Shown piece after piece: positions 10,540-22,577 of a stretch of DNA of 64,000 nucleotides (position 1 is its first letter; each line of letters starts with the position of its first letter). The position numbers were made by a program, and so were the translations under genes. Source of the DNA: Baylisascaris procyonis (taxonomy: Eukaryota; Nematoda; Chromadorea; Rhabditida; Ascarididae); assembly GCA_037389465.1 (NCBI GenBank), contig JAZARR010000082.1:5816501-5880500 (forward strand), in the 5' to 3' direction. The notes below the pieces were generated by a model, which saw nothing but the letters and a program-made list of their open reading frames with translations, did not search any database and was not told where the DNA came from.

Positions 10540-12500
10540 AAAAGCTATATTAAGCAAAAATCTGCGAACAAGGCTCCAATGAGCGACCAAATTTTCGAGC
10601 AACACTTGATATTCCTTTGCAAATCTGTATTTTTGCAAAGTGATGCACTTTCGCCAATTTTTACTCATTGGCTCATGACCTATGTAGGTGTGTTTACGTA
10701 TGCCTAAGTACGGTTATCTCGATCGCGAACCACAGCAGCCGAAACAACGAAAATTGGCGTTCACAACTCTATGCACTTGTTGGGCAGCCTGTAATATCCA
10801 ACTTCATATTGATCCATCGACATTGAAGGATGCATATTTCAGATCCAGCTTTTCTTCAGTAATTTTTATATTATAGCGATGAGTTTATGTGAGTGATGTA
10901 AAGCATAGGGGCACGTATTCCATATATAGGCTTGTTCTACTGAAGAGTGTAAACAATACGTTCATCTTACAAGGGGGACAACAAGATACATTATAGATAG
11001 AAAGATACAAATAGATGCAAAGCGCATACATTACAGATACAAATACTAATGCGAAGAACTTCTTCTTTGCATTGCTAGAGCACCTTTAGTTTTCTCAAAG
11101 ACTTGGACTAAGATTTAGATATATTAACGAGAACATCCGCAGCATCATTCATTCCAAAGATTGCTAAGGCGGTATTAAAGCGCACCATTTGTAACGCAAT
11201 GGTTGCCCTGTCGGTAATCTAGTGCAGTTTCTTTACTAAACTCAGTCGTAAAGTTTTGTAAAATGAAACGAAATCGCCTTCATCGAATGTACACCGTCGT
11301 TCAGAATATCGATATTTTTGACCGTTCATATTCTGAACTAATTATATCGCAGAAAACTAGTGCACTAATAGAAATGCTTATCCCTTCGTATGAATACACA
11401 AGTGTCATTGAATTTCTTGGTTATTGGCATCATGAACACCAATTCTTCTTTGAAAATTTGACACGTTTGTTTAGGATTTAATTTTCGGTAAGCGTGCAAA
11501 ACGATTGCTTTTCTGTGCAGATCGGTGCAGATGGCCTTTTTCGTACGTTTGTCCGTGCAAACTTGCTTTGTTGGGAAGAGAATAGGATTACAACCATTAC
11601 TTTGTTATTGAAAACCGAACCAATGAACGGCCAATTTGAGTTGTACATAACAAAATTGATGCAATAGTGCAAAAACGCATTGTAGACATTGCTGCATTTT
11701 AGCAATTATTTTCTTGTTCATTCATAGTGATTTTGCATGATGCATTTACAGCGCGTAATTTTAGCTATTCGCCATACTTTTTTAAGTAATTAGCTCATAT
11801 CATTTTTAGTATCGATTTGCATATTTTATTTTCTAACAATATTTATCAGTCAACGGAAATGACTCTCGTCATTCAGAAGCATATTTTGAAACAAATTTAT
11901 TGCGTTTTTTTTGAAGTATAAAAAATAATGCGCCCATTAGCTAACTGTCATAAAAACTATAAGTTAAGTATTCAGCGAGTTTTCTTTATAAAGTTTGGCG
12001 GTAAAAAACACTCTAAATGCTCATTGCATTGAATATTTTTAACGACTAATGACTACAGCAAAGTTACGATGAAAAAGAGACCTCTGCGCAGAAGAAATGG
12101 GTCACCGGACCTTTTAGTCATTTGTTCGAATGTTCTACCAAATATCAACCATCAGCTCGTGCTATATATCATAGCGCTGAAATAAAGCGAAAATAATCAT
12201 CAGTATTCTGTGTGAAAAGTTTTTACCAACTTCATAAAAATATGGCTAAACTTGTTGCCAAAAAGAAGCATAGTTGGCCACAAATATATAAAAAAGTATC
12301 ATTGGCCACAAACATAGATCAGGTCCAATCAAAGTGGCTGCTAATATTGCATTTATACTTGTTCCCAGGCGAGCTCTACACGCAGTTGACAGAATTTCTT
12401 CCATAAATGAATTTGTTCTTGAGCACCAAGTGGCCAGCACTCTTCTTTCACCCATCAAGCTCAGTGATACGTGTTCCTTCTTTGCTTCATTATATCCTTT
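10540..12500. other. Intergenic stretch between the carboxypeptidase gene and element 2
   Basis: Mostly AT-rich. The only stretch with coding-like composition is a plus-strand frame at about 10700-10845, reading MPKYGYLDREPQQPKQRK and onward; it has no clear splice partner and no family I recognise. It lies upstream of the carboxypeptidase start on the opposite strand. The frames at 11263-11481 and 12246-12527 look like chance. Confidence 0.35.
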
Positions 12501-12890
12501 TCCAATGATCCAACGCATAGCACACATTTTTCAAATCATAGCTATTCAATTGCGCTTATAGGATTGGAGATGGTGGCGGTGTGGCCTGATGGCTAAGGCG
12601 TCCCACTCCCAGTGAGAGTGGCGCGGGTTCGGCTCACGCCTGCGTCGGCAGGAGTTTTCTAAGATTTGTCGAATTCTGCACTCGATTTTCAATCAGACTC
12701 GAAACCGCCTATAGTCATGAAGAACTTAGCTCCTTAATAGGTTGAGCTGGGTTGTAATGACTAAAGTTGAGTGCTATCAAACAGCACTCAGGTTCGACCC
12801 CCGCCTGCGTCACGAGGAGTTTTGTAAGATTTGTGCGATTTCGAGCTCGATTTCAAATAAGACTTGAAACCCCCTCTAGTTATCGTTGGA
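12501..12890 (+). repeat. tRNA-derived SINE-like element 2 (head plus 1.5 units)
   Basis: Same family as elements 1 and 3. The leader runs from about 12501 (TCCAATG, then TAGCACACATTTTTCAAA). The head at about 12574-12640 has A box TGGCCTGATGG (12582-12592) and B-box-like GGTTCGGCTC (12626-12635). One complete 165-bp unit runs from 12644 to 12808, with the GAGTGCT/AGCACTC hairpin and a B-box sequence. A second unit begins at 12809 and breaks off near 12884. A (TA)n tract follows at 12919-12941. This short copy shows that head and units travel together. Confidence 0.75.
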
Positions 12891-12918
12891 ACAAGGAAAA
12901 GCGGGATTAACGATTTCC

Positions 12919-12941
12919 TATATATATATATATATATATAT
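12919..12941. repeat. (TA)n microsatellite after element 2
   Basis: A short TA run about 30 bp beyond the truncated second unit, in the same relative place as the tail of element 1. Confidence 0.85.
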
Positions 12942-12959
12942 CCATTTATTTATATTTAT

Positions 12960-14849
12960 ATTTCTATAGATGCTTTGGAAATTATTGCAGCTGACTGTCA
13001 TCAATTGAAAGTGGTTTTCAAAACAAATTTTGCATGTTTATTTACATTTATTCTACAGGATGAGAATATAGTAGGCAAATTTGATCATTCGTTGCACTTT
13101 ATCACGTGGCGCATTCATGTATAACACAGTGACATTAATATTCATTATTCTAGTTTGTTCGGATGATTATACGTTTTTGAGCTTTTTTTAATCACCAGTC
13201 AAGAGTACATTTGAAAATCCATATTTATTGCAGATATAACGAATAACATATTCACCAGTCAAACTTAATGGAGCCTTTAAGTGCAATATTCACCGATTAA
13301 TTTGCAGAGTTGACGCCTGGATAATGACGTTCAAGTCGCCGTATACATCGAGCAATTTCAATTACTCATGGTAAAACGTAACGGCGGTTAATGAGAAGGC
13401 ATATGTGTGGAGGAGGAGGCTTAAAGTACTTTAACTCACTGTAGCAAAGAGTCCTCATCACCGTGTTGCATGTATTGCAGCGCAAACTGAAATAATAAAA
13501 ACTTAGCAGTACTATTACAAAAATTAGGTATATTTTGATAGAAAAGCCACTGACCATAAGGAATCATATAAAGTAAACTGCTCATCATCTAATGAACTTG
13601 GCCGTTTCTTTATTGACCTACTAAATGCTTAGTTCTGTTGATATTATGGAGAAAAAACATTCCTTTCAGAATGAAGATGTGTAGTGGTCGTCGATCAAAA
13701 TGGTCTTATCTATCACATCAATTTCTTGTTTTCAGAAGCTTTAAAGATAGCCTGGATAATCTTTGGCACGAATGATTTTATTTTTTGACCACAAAGTGAA
13801 GATTTAATGGTAAATGGATGCATATGAACTTTTGTGGACAAATGATCTACATTTTCAATGCAGTAGAATTAGTATCATATAAGAAATTCCTTTTTAAACA
13901 AAATGATCTATGTTCTAAGCACATGAACTTTTCAAAATATTGGTGCGATAGCGCCAGAGACAATTAGAGAAGAACATGTGTTAACCAACGTAAATCAGCA
14001 AAAGTAAAAGAGCAAAAATTATTGGAATAGTTCAAGAAAGAGCATCGTTTGATTTTCTGATCGATATAGAAGCAATTCCCATTGCGAACTTGCATTACTA
14101 GTTATATGTGAGTTGATAGTCACACCACATAGCCGTGCATTGGCAACGTAGTGCTGCAGTCAGTTATGTTGTGTTTCGCTTCTTCTTTACTTTGTAGGGC
14201 TTTTAACTTACATCTGCTTCTAGGTACTTCCAGTTTGTTCTGAGCGTTGAATGTTGTGATAATCGTTTCTGGTGGGTAGGAAGTTTTGCATTTCAAATAC
14301 TCTTTTATGTACCGTTATGTTCTCGCATATGCTTGTTCCATGCCCATTTGATTCAACTACATTGTAAAAGAGAGATTAGAAGATTCAATCTCAAGCATTG
14401 TTCCTTCTCCCATCTACTTCAGTTGCTTTCCAGTTTACTATAGCACTTCAAAGAAGTGAAAAATATATAAAATATGTAGATACTATCGAGTTGCAAAAGG
14501 ACACACACTCGGAATGAACAATAGAAGGAAAGCTGAAAATAACCATCCGAATTTAGTAGCCTGTTTCTAGAGAGAAACCATTTAATAGTTGAATAATCTA
14601 GAGTGTTGTTAATCCACCTGAATGGTATTGTTGAGCCGAATCATTCATGCATTTGTTTGTGCACAGGAAAAGAGAAAAAAACCTGATATGCCGCTTCAGT
14701 TGGTCACTTCCAGTGCTTTGACCATAATGGTCATTAAAGCTGAGGTGTTTATTTGTATAGGACGTTTCCTTATGGCTCTACAACTTTTATTTAATGGACA
14801 TACCACAACTTCATTGTTTATTAGGAGGATTTCAATGCAATGGGAAATA
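12960..14849. other. Intergenic stretch before the DB-module gene
   Basis: Apart from the small exon candidate on the minus strand at 13443-13489, no coding signal is visible. The open frames at 14622-14882 overlap on both strands and have no splice context; they are read as chance. Confidence 0.35.
13443..13489 (-). CDS. Possible single small exon of a cysteine-rich protein
   Basis: On the minus strand a strong acceptor (TTTATTATTTCAG) is followed by 47 nt and a strong donor (TACA/GTGAGT). One frame reads LRCNTCNTVMRTLCY, a spacing seen at the start of small cysteine-rich (Ly6-like) domains; another frame reads FALQYMQHGDEDSLL. No partner exons were found nearby, so this is only a candidate. 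Confidence 0.22.
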
Positions 14850-14891
14850 CGCATCGTTTCGCTGACAATGACATCCACTTGAAACGATGCG
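14850..14891. repeat. Perfect 11-bp inverted repeat upstream of the DB-module gene
   Basis: Arms CGCATCGTTTC (14850-14860) and GAAACGATGCG (14881-14891) flank a 20-nt loop. The word GAAACGATG recurs at 14967-14975, where its last three bases are the start codon of the DB gene. It could be a regulatory palindrome or cruciform; the function is unknown. Confidence 0.6.
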
Positions 14892-14972
14892 CTGATGATG
14901 CATATAAATGGTCAGCATTTTTCGCATTTTTCATTTATTGTTCCCTGAAGCATAGACGCTTTATTTGAAACG

Positions 14973-17900
14973 ATGGGTGTTCTTCAATTCACAATACTTT
15001 ATCCTCTACTACTCTTGCTTTCTTATTTCGAAAGTGCCGAAATGGTATTTTTCAGTTGTTTTTTTCGCAATAATTCCAGAATTTGATATCTGAAAAAAAT
15101 TTTGGCGATTGAAGTGTTTACAAGTTGCAAAATGAAGTATTCAAAGAAATAAATTAGCTTCATTTAGAGAGGGGAATTTAGTCACGAAAATTCAAACAGG
15201 TTTCGAAATGAGAAGGTTTTATATAGCAGTGTTTTTAGAGCGCTAAAATTTTTTCGAATAACTCTCTTATTGAATATAATTAAAGGTGACATTCCACGGA
15301 CGTATTACATTTGTAACTTCTTCTTTATCATTGTAACTACCTTTGTAAAGGTATACTGCATTCAGGTGCATTTCAACTTTTCCAATTAAATGAAATAGGT
15401 GAGCAAACTGCTAATGAAAACGAAATATTTACGCAAGTGCTCAATATTGGCTATCATAGTGCACGTAGAAAAGATATTTATTTTAGATAGTTCTTTTTTT
15501 AGGTTTCTGCAATTGTTCATAAAAAATTTCGTTTAATTTCGTTTATTTTCTATTTGAATTTATCATAAAGCGGATTTACTGCCGATTTGGAATCACTTCA
15601 CTTCCAAACAAGTAAGGCAATTTTGAGAAAATTCCGAATTTAAGCGGCAACTAATCTCACCATTTTCGAAGGATAAAATAAAAGTCGAAGTTTCTAACTG
15701 ATTTTTGCCTGTATTATTTTGGCACGTCTTTAATTTCAGTGCATGGGTCTAGGCGGATGTGGTGGTGGTGGTTGTGGTCGTTGCTGCGCGAGAGCAAAGG
15801 TGAGCAAAAAAAACCTCTACGATAGGCAAAATGCCTCTTGATATTGACCAGCAACAATATTTAAAAGACCTTTATATCTTTCTGTGGTAAAATTGTTTTA
15901 TTGCAGTTATTGTGCGGGAAAAAAAACCTTTTTTCACTTATCAAAGAAAAAAAAAATTTCCACTCTGCGTTTAACATTCGAAAGTCTTTTTTTTTTCAAA
16001 ATTCCATTTAGGGCATTAAAGTTGATTGTTCATAGCCTTGAAATTACCTGAAATTGGTAGTTTAGAAGTGTTGAGATGTTGGAATTTTTTTTACTGCTTT
16101 TACAAGAGGAACACGCAGATTGTGAAGAAGTTTGAAAATCTCTAGTTAGCTAACTGTTTGATTCTTCTCTGTTTCGCACGAACACTAATGATGAAGGTCT
16201 TCTAGTCGATATATAAAAGGTCGCCACTGTGGATTGGACATCTTAGTCCTACGAAAGGTGTAAGGAATTTTGGTGCGGTGCCGAGTATATGATGATCAAT
16301 AAATGCTTGAAACTTTTACCTTCAGGGTTCGAAGACGTTCTCAGCAAGCGGATCATTGCGTCGTAATGGGCCAATAGGAAGACGTCTTGTGAGTTTCGTA
16401 GCAGTTTCTTTGGAATTCTTTCTTTTATCCATGAAATGTTTTTTTATACTGTGATTGTGAAAAATATTTGAGAAAAATCGTACTTCTTGTCTTGTTTTTT
16501 AATCAAAATTAAGCCATATACCTTATATATCCCGAACCGAATATTTTCATCGGATGCATTAAACTCCCTTTCAACTCAGTCGTTCTTCTACTGGACTTCC
16601 GGTTATTTGCTAACAGTTTTTCGTTGAAACTCTACAAGGGAGATATCTTATGGAAAACGATGCATTCTTTCCGTAAACATGACCGAGTTGTTTGTAAGTG
16701 AAGAAAAAAAATTGGAATATACGTACAATATTATTGCAACACTATCAGTTTATTTCACAGTTTAAATCATCACTTTCTCATGTAAATATTGTGGAATGTC
16801 TTCCTCAATAATATGTGGTAAGCAGAAAATTTCATGTCGAAAATTTTCATCCAACAATGTTGGAAAATTGTTTCAGAAAGGAATTATGTATTGAAATTAT
16901 TACTGCAAGAATGTTTGAGGTTTTTACATAAATATGAATATTTTTATACTAATTTGGTTTCCAAAACTCTCTTCCGTTTATGTTATACATTCCCAGTTTT
17001 TCCTTATTGATAGTAATAAATCATTCCAATAAATATTCCTCATTAATAATTTTCATCAAGACGAATTTTATCATTTTCAGAATCCAAATGAAGAATTTTT
17101 CGAATGCTGCAAAGAGCAACAATTACCAACATCGTGTCTTAATAAATGCTCTTACTCAAATTATAATCAAGTCACGGTAAGCTTTATATGCTATCATCTA
17201 TAACTAAGTAGATCTTTCGAAAAAATCTTACAATTAAAGTTGATGCTAAATTAGCACTTTTACAACATGAAACAATATCGCCATTCATAGCTCCATTAAT
17301 TTACTATCGCCTTGTTGCATTTGCGTCTTAATATTTCAAATCCTTGTTCAATTTTTATAGATATTCGTCAGTTCAAAAGTTGTTAATTTGCAGCTTCGAA
17401 ACATGTTTTTCGGTTTGGATGCATGTCCTATCCAAGCTGCAAATAAGATTCATTTCTGTGCGACACGTGGCGTTGATCATCGACAATGCTGTGCAAGAAA
17501 TGGTGTAAGCACCACCCTAGCTGGCAGTAAATGTCTCATCTTCTGTGCATCGGTAAATGTTTACTTCGAAGTGATGAAAAAAAAATTTGATCGCTAGCCT
17601 TAGCAAATGTATGGAAACGTACAGTTTTCATGTTTAGCGATTTAGATCTGAATTTATAATTAGGATGTGACGTGGAGTTCATTTGATAGCAGCTAAAGGA
17701 CTAACAGTGTTATAACATTGATGGCCACTGCTGTCGTAGTGGTCACCTCATAGTTCACTTGCCTGACCGGCCATATGGGACTGACCATATAGGACATATG
17801 GACGTACATAGGACTTACCGTGTAAGTTGTTTTGGATCATAATAAAAAGTCCATAAAAAACATTTACTGTGTAAATGATCAAAGCAGCCATCTACTTTCA

Positions 17901-18352
17901 GCCATCGCAGAATGAAACTCGACTCGATTTCTCGTTCATGCCTTGCTATGAGCGCTTCGAAAGCATGAAAAGTTGCTTCTGGAAAAGTGCTGTAGCTCAG
18001 TCGATAAATGGTCACCTCGAAACGATTGGCCGCGATCCGTTTTAACACTTATTGGTTGATTCGAAAAACTTCAACGCAAATAATGGTGTAATTGTTTAGG
18101 ATTGATATTACAATATATTTCAACGTCATAATATTATGTTGTTCTTTTTCGCATTTACTATATTTATTTCAGTGTTGAATATCTATTTTAATATTAACTA
18201 TGTATATATATTCCACTATTGAAGATAAAAGATTTTAAGAAAAATGTTTTCAATTCAACTCCCAGATTGCTATTGCTGTCATTCATCAATTCAAATGTGC
18301 CCAACATTCACGAATAAGTTCTACATTATTCCCACATATCTATCCCTTCTAA
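14973..18352 (+). CDS. Secreted nematode DB-module protein
   Basis: Six exons: 14973-15044, 15740-15799, 16326-16388, 17081-17176, 17394-17552 and 18266-18352, all phase 0, about 178 residues. The start gives a clear signal peptide (MGVLQFTILYPLLLLLSYFE). Exon 2 is a Gly/Cys-rich linker (CGGGGCGRCC) and exon 3 is basic and Ser-rich. Exons 4 and 5 carry the DB pattern: FFECCKEQQLPTSC, LNKCSY, MFFGLDACP, FCATRGVDHRQCC, then GVSTTLAGSKCLIFC. DB modules are known from nematode extracellular proteins; no biochemical activity is established, so a structural or matrix role is inference. The terminal exon (reading through HQFKCAQH) is the weak part: it is in phase, has a CCCAG acceptor and is followed 24 nt later by AATAAA, but it lacks the last cysteine expected for the module. 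Six exons all of phase 0 fit exon shuffling. Confidence 0.82.
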
Positions 18353-18375
18353 TCTGACATTAAAAAAAAAAAACT

Positions 18376-18381
18376 AATAAA
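18376..18381 (+). terminator. Candidate polyadenylation signal of the DB-module gene
   Basis: AATAAA 24 nt after the proposed stop codon at 18350-18352. It supports the terminal exon call. Confidence 0.55.
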
Positions 18382-18896
18382 TTTGCTATTTCACTCAGGG
18401 AGCATATTTAATTTAAGTAGAACAAATACCATTTCTTCGAATTGGATTGTTAACGTATCAAAGAGTTGAAAGCATTTCAATTTGCCTAGAATTCTGGTGC
18501 ACTTTAGAATGAGTCGAATTACATATTAGATTCGATTCGAATAGAATTTTTTTTTTTTTTTTTTTTTTTGCAGTAACAACAGTAGAGCAGCAGTGGCAGA
18601 TTCGCACAAACAATCACACGACTTTCTAAAAAAATTGACTGGCTTGAGCCAAATTATAGAATTCAAAACGGTAAAAATAACTGCTGTAGCACTTCTGCCC
18701 ACACCTTTCCTACTTGCGGCCATCAACTTGTAGTCAGACTACGAAAGTAGCACCATATTTTTATCACTAAAATAAAATTACGAACATTCAGTTGTATGAT
18801 GATGACCATACTCCTCTATAAGTTATTGAATTTGTTATCGTCACGAGTGACCTGAGGTCTTTGTTGATCATCTGCAGAAATAGGTGGATCCGATAG

Positions 18897-20495
18897 TCCA
18901 ATGCGTAGCACACATTCTTCAAACGTTAGCTATTCACATGCGCAAATAGGGTAAGAGAGCGTGCCAGTGTGGCGTAGTGGGCAAGGGGTCCGATTGCCAG
19001 TCACGAGGCTACGAGTTCGACCCACGCCTGTGCCCAGAGTTTTCTAAGATTTGTGCGATTTCGAGCTCGATTTCAAATAAGACTTGAAACCCCCGCTAGT
19101 CATGAAGGACTTAGTTCCTTAATAGGCTGAGCTAGGTTGTAATGACTAAAGTTGAGTGCTATCAAACAGCACTCAGGTTCGATCCCGGCCTCCATCACGA
19201 GGAGTTTTCTAAGATTTGTGCGCTTTCGAGCTCGATTTCAAATAAGACTTGGAACCCCCGCTAGTCATGAAGGACTTAGTTCCTTAATAGGCTGAGCTAG
19301 GTTGTAATGACTAAAGTTGAGTGCTATCAAACAGCACTCAGGTTCGATCCCGGCCTCCATCACGAGGAGTTTTCTAAGATTTGTGCGCTTTCGAGCTCGA
19401 TTTCAAATAAGACTTGGAGCCCCCTCTAGTCATGAAGGACTTAGTTCCTCGATAGGCTGAGCTGGGTTGTAATGACTAAAGTTGAGTGCTATCAAACAGC
19501 ACTCAGGTTCGATCCCGGCCTCCATCACGAGGAGTTTTCTAAGATTTGTGCGCTTTCGAGCTCGATTTCAAATAAGACTTGGAACCCCCTCTAGTCATGA
19601 AGGACTTAGTTCCTCAATGGGCTGAGCTGGGTTGTAATGACTAAAGTTGAGTGCTATCAAACAGCACTCAGGTTCGATCCCGGCCTCCATCACGAGGAGT
19701 TTTCTAAGATTTGTGCGCTTTCGAGCTCGATTTCAAATAAGACTTGGAACCCCCTCTAGTCATGAAGGACTTAGTTCCTCGATAGGCTGAGCTGGGTTGT
19801 AATGACTAAAGTTGAGTGCTATCAAACAGCACTCAGGTTCGATCCCGGCCTCCATCACGAGGAGTTTTCTAAGATTTGTGCGCTTTCGAGCTCGATTTCA
19901 AATAAGACTTGGAACCCCCTCTAGTCATGAAGGACTTAGTTCCTCAATGGGCTGAGCTGGGTTGTAATGACTAAAGTTGAGTGCTATCAAACAGCACTCA
20001 GGTTCGATCCCGGCCTCCATCACGAGGAGTTTTCTAAGATTTGTGCGCTTTCGAGCTCGATTTCAAATAAGACTTGGAACCCCCTCTAGTCAGGAAGAAC
20101 TTAGTTCCTTAATAGGCTGAGCTGGGTTGTAATGACTAAAGTTGAGTGCTATCAAACAGCACTCAGGTTCGATCCCGGCCTGCGTTGGGAGTTTTCTAAG
20201 ATTTGTGCGATTTCGAGCTCGATTTCAAATAAGACTTGAAACCCCCTCTAGTCATGAAGGACTTAGTTCCTTAATAGGCTGAGCTGGGTTGTAATGACTA
20301 AAGTTGAGTGCTATCAAACAGCACTCAGGTTCGATCCCGGCCTGCGTTGGGAGTTTTCTAAGATTTGTGCGATTTCGAGCTCGATTTCAAATAAGACTTG
20401 AAACTCCCTCTAGTCATGAAGAACTTAGTTCCTTCATAGGCTGAACTAGGTTGTAATGAATAAAGTTGAATCCATCAAATAGCACCTTGTTTCCC
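18897..20495 (+). repeat. tRNA-derived SINE-like element 3 with nine units
   Basis: The leader starts at about 18897 (TCCAATGCGTAGCACACATT). The head at about 18960-19033 has A box TGGCGTAGTGG (18970-18980) and B box AGTTCGACCC (19014-19023). Units begin, by the GAGTTTTCTAAG anchor, at 19037, 19202, 19367, 19532, 19697, 19862, 20027, 20189 and 20351. The period is 165 bp, falling to 162 bp for the last two because of a 3-bp loss at the unit joint. The final unit decays after about 20480. Every complete unit keeps the GAGTGCT/AGCACTC hairpin and GGTTCGATCCCGGCC. Units from 19.4 to 20.06 kb alternate between two variants, which makes a 330-bp dimer. Confidence 0.8.
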
Positions 20496-21479
20496 GCAGA
20501 AAATTAGCAGAAAATCTCTTGTCAGATGAGAGTTGAAAATAGGTGAATATTATGTTCTGTCACTTATAAGCTATACGGCAAATTTTTATCTGTAATTTCT
20601 TCCAATTTTCTTTTTTCCCCAATTTTTCCAATGTCCAAGTTTTCTTGTTCGAAAGCACTTGTAAATGAGAGGATACGGTGTTCCATTTATGGCAGAGTCA
20701 TTGAAACATTATCAGAAATATAGATAGATTCTCCACTGAAGGAGAAAAAAATATTCACATCGTAACGTTTTGATCGGGAAATGAAGAGCGATAGCTGTGC
20801 AGTAAATATGAGTGGACGTAACGTTTGATGCTTTCTGCTTTTAATTTTCATTTGCTTTTCTTTTATGATCGTCAATGACGGTGCTTAGTGCCGCTTTACT
20901 TCTTATACCGCGCAAACTGTTTCGTTTGCTCTATCGAACTTTGATCATAAAAGCGCATCAGGTGGTTGATAAACATACTGATAAGTGGTCATGTTTGCGG
21001 ATGGGACCGGGAAGGAGGAGAGGAAGATGGGAGAATGGGAGAGGAGGAACAAAAAATAGCTCATTTTCTTTCATGTGGGTGAAAATTTTTCCCTCAAATA
21101 AGCGAGCAAAAAGAAATTTTTTTTTGTTCAAATCTTTGCTGCATACTCTGAGCTATTCCTCATTGTCTTCAAGATCGGCAAGCATAAGTTATGACAGAAA
21201 CGTGGAAAATAAATAAATACTATGTTACAAAGATTTCCTCATTCTTTGCTTTTTAGGGGGGGAAGGGATGAAGGAAATAAAAAGTCAATTTTTTGATGGA
21301 ATAACAGGTGACGATCAACAAATTTATCAACTGATGTAATATCGATACGGTTGTATTTAAAAAAAACTTCTTTCGAAATCTTCTGAGATAAATCCCACTT
21401 CACTTGGCTGTCATGTGATATTCGAAAATACTCATAAAATCTACTATCTGATATTAAATTTTCTTTGAAGAATATAGAA

Positions 21480-21760
21480 TGATAGGTCATCAGATATGAG
21501 GTTGTCTCGAATGTAGATGGGACTTCATCCGAATCGAGGTGCAACACTGCTCTGCGGTCGTATCAAGACCGGTTATGCCATATGTCGACGATGGCGGCAA
21601 ATCGTTGAGCGAGCATTGCTGTGACGACACTGGTTGGAGTCGCACTATTCGCACACACGACGCAATGGGACGGGCGGCCCCCTCTTCGTATGCTTCGTTT
21701 TCTGTTACTGAATTCTTTCCAAAAACCTCTTGATTAATCCCTAGCTAGCGATCGCCAAAA
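21480..21760 (-). other. GC-rich island, open on both strands, unassigned
   Basis: In an AT-rich setting this ~250-bp island is balanced in base composition. Its minus strand is open for about 85 codons, from after a TAG near 21748 to the TGA at about 21497; it reads through RIVRLQPVSSQQCSLNDL and CCTSIRMKSHLHSRQPHI. The plus strand is open for 64 codons in another frame. A coding exon on the minus strand, or a regulatory island, would both fit. No family is recognised. Confidence 0.25.
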
Positions 21761-22493
21761 ATCTAAAATCCACACCAACTTGTCTCAATTAAAAGTCAAT
21801 TTTTTTCTAATTTATTCCAAAGTCAAATGTTCCAATTTTTTCTTCCCTCTCATATATCCATCGCCCATAGAATATATTTTGTGTTATGGAAAAATTTTTA
21901 CATGCTTTCAATTTATAATCTACTTTCATTCAACTATATAAAATATGTAGTTATGATTTTTGTTTTTGTTTAGATCACATTGTTAGCCAACAATATATTA
22001 GTAATAAAGAGAGAAATTCCTAGATAGAAAATTCAGCGTTTGTGATTTGCTTATTGAAGGATAGCTGAAGCTGTTTATTAATTGCTTTTCTAAGAGGAAA
22101 CTCTCATGGGAAATGTCGATTCGCTACATACTGCATTTCGCTTAAATTGTTTCTTTTCGAAACGAATATTGCCAATATTTTCTGAAACGATACAATGGGA
22201 AGCTCAATTTAACTCATGAATTAAACCTATTCAATAGTAAAAATTTGCAAACTTGTTACCTTAGTCTTTTTTCTTTTATCTTCTTAGTTAAGGAATATTT
22301 TTTTCCGGCAATTATTTGCAATCGTTCCATTCACATTGCTGTTTAAGCTCTTAGGTGGTCAATCGCAGTCTAGCATGATTTTTTTTTTTTTTGAACAAAT
22401 AAAAGAGTATAAATTATCTTGGTAACAATGCTGGAATTGCTCGTTGCCGATTGCATAGTTCTTTCCGGCAATACTTTCCGGCAATACTCAATA

Positions 22494-22496
<3 letters not shown>

Positions 22497-22573
<77 letters not shown>
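22497..22573. repeat. (TA)n microsatellite
   Basis: About 38 TA dinucleotides. All 'IYIY' frames here are artefacts of this tract. It is preceded by a 2x repeat of CTTTCCGGCAATA. Confidence 0.95.

Positions 22574-22577
<4 letters not shown>

Noticed and set aside
10688..10876. Metalloprotease propeptide-like start (MPKYGYLDRE)
   Set aside because: The resemblance is limited to a few residues and there is no cysteine switch or downstream exon.
17815..18048. Minus-strand 77-codon ORF
   Set aside because: It lies inside an intron of the DB gene, with no start context, splice sites or family pattern.
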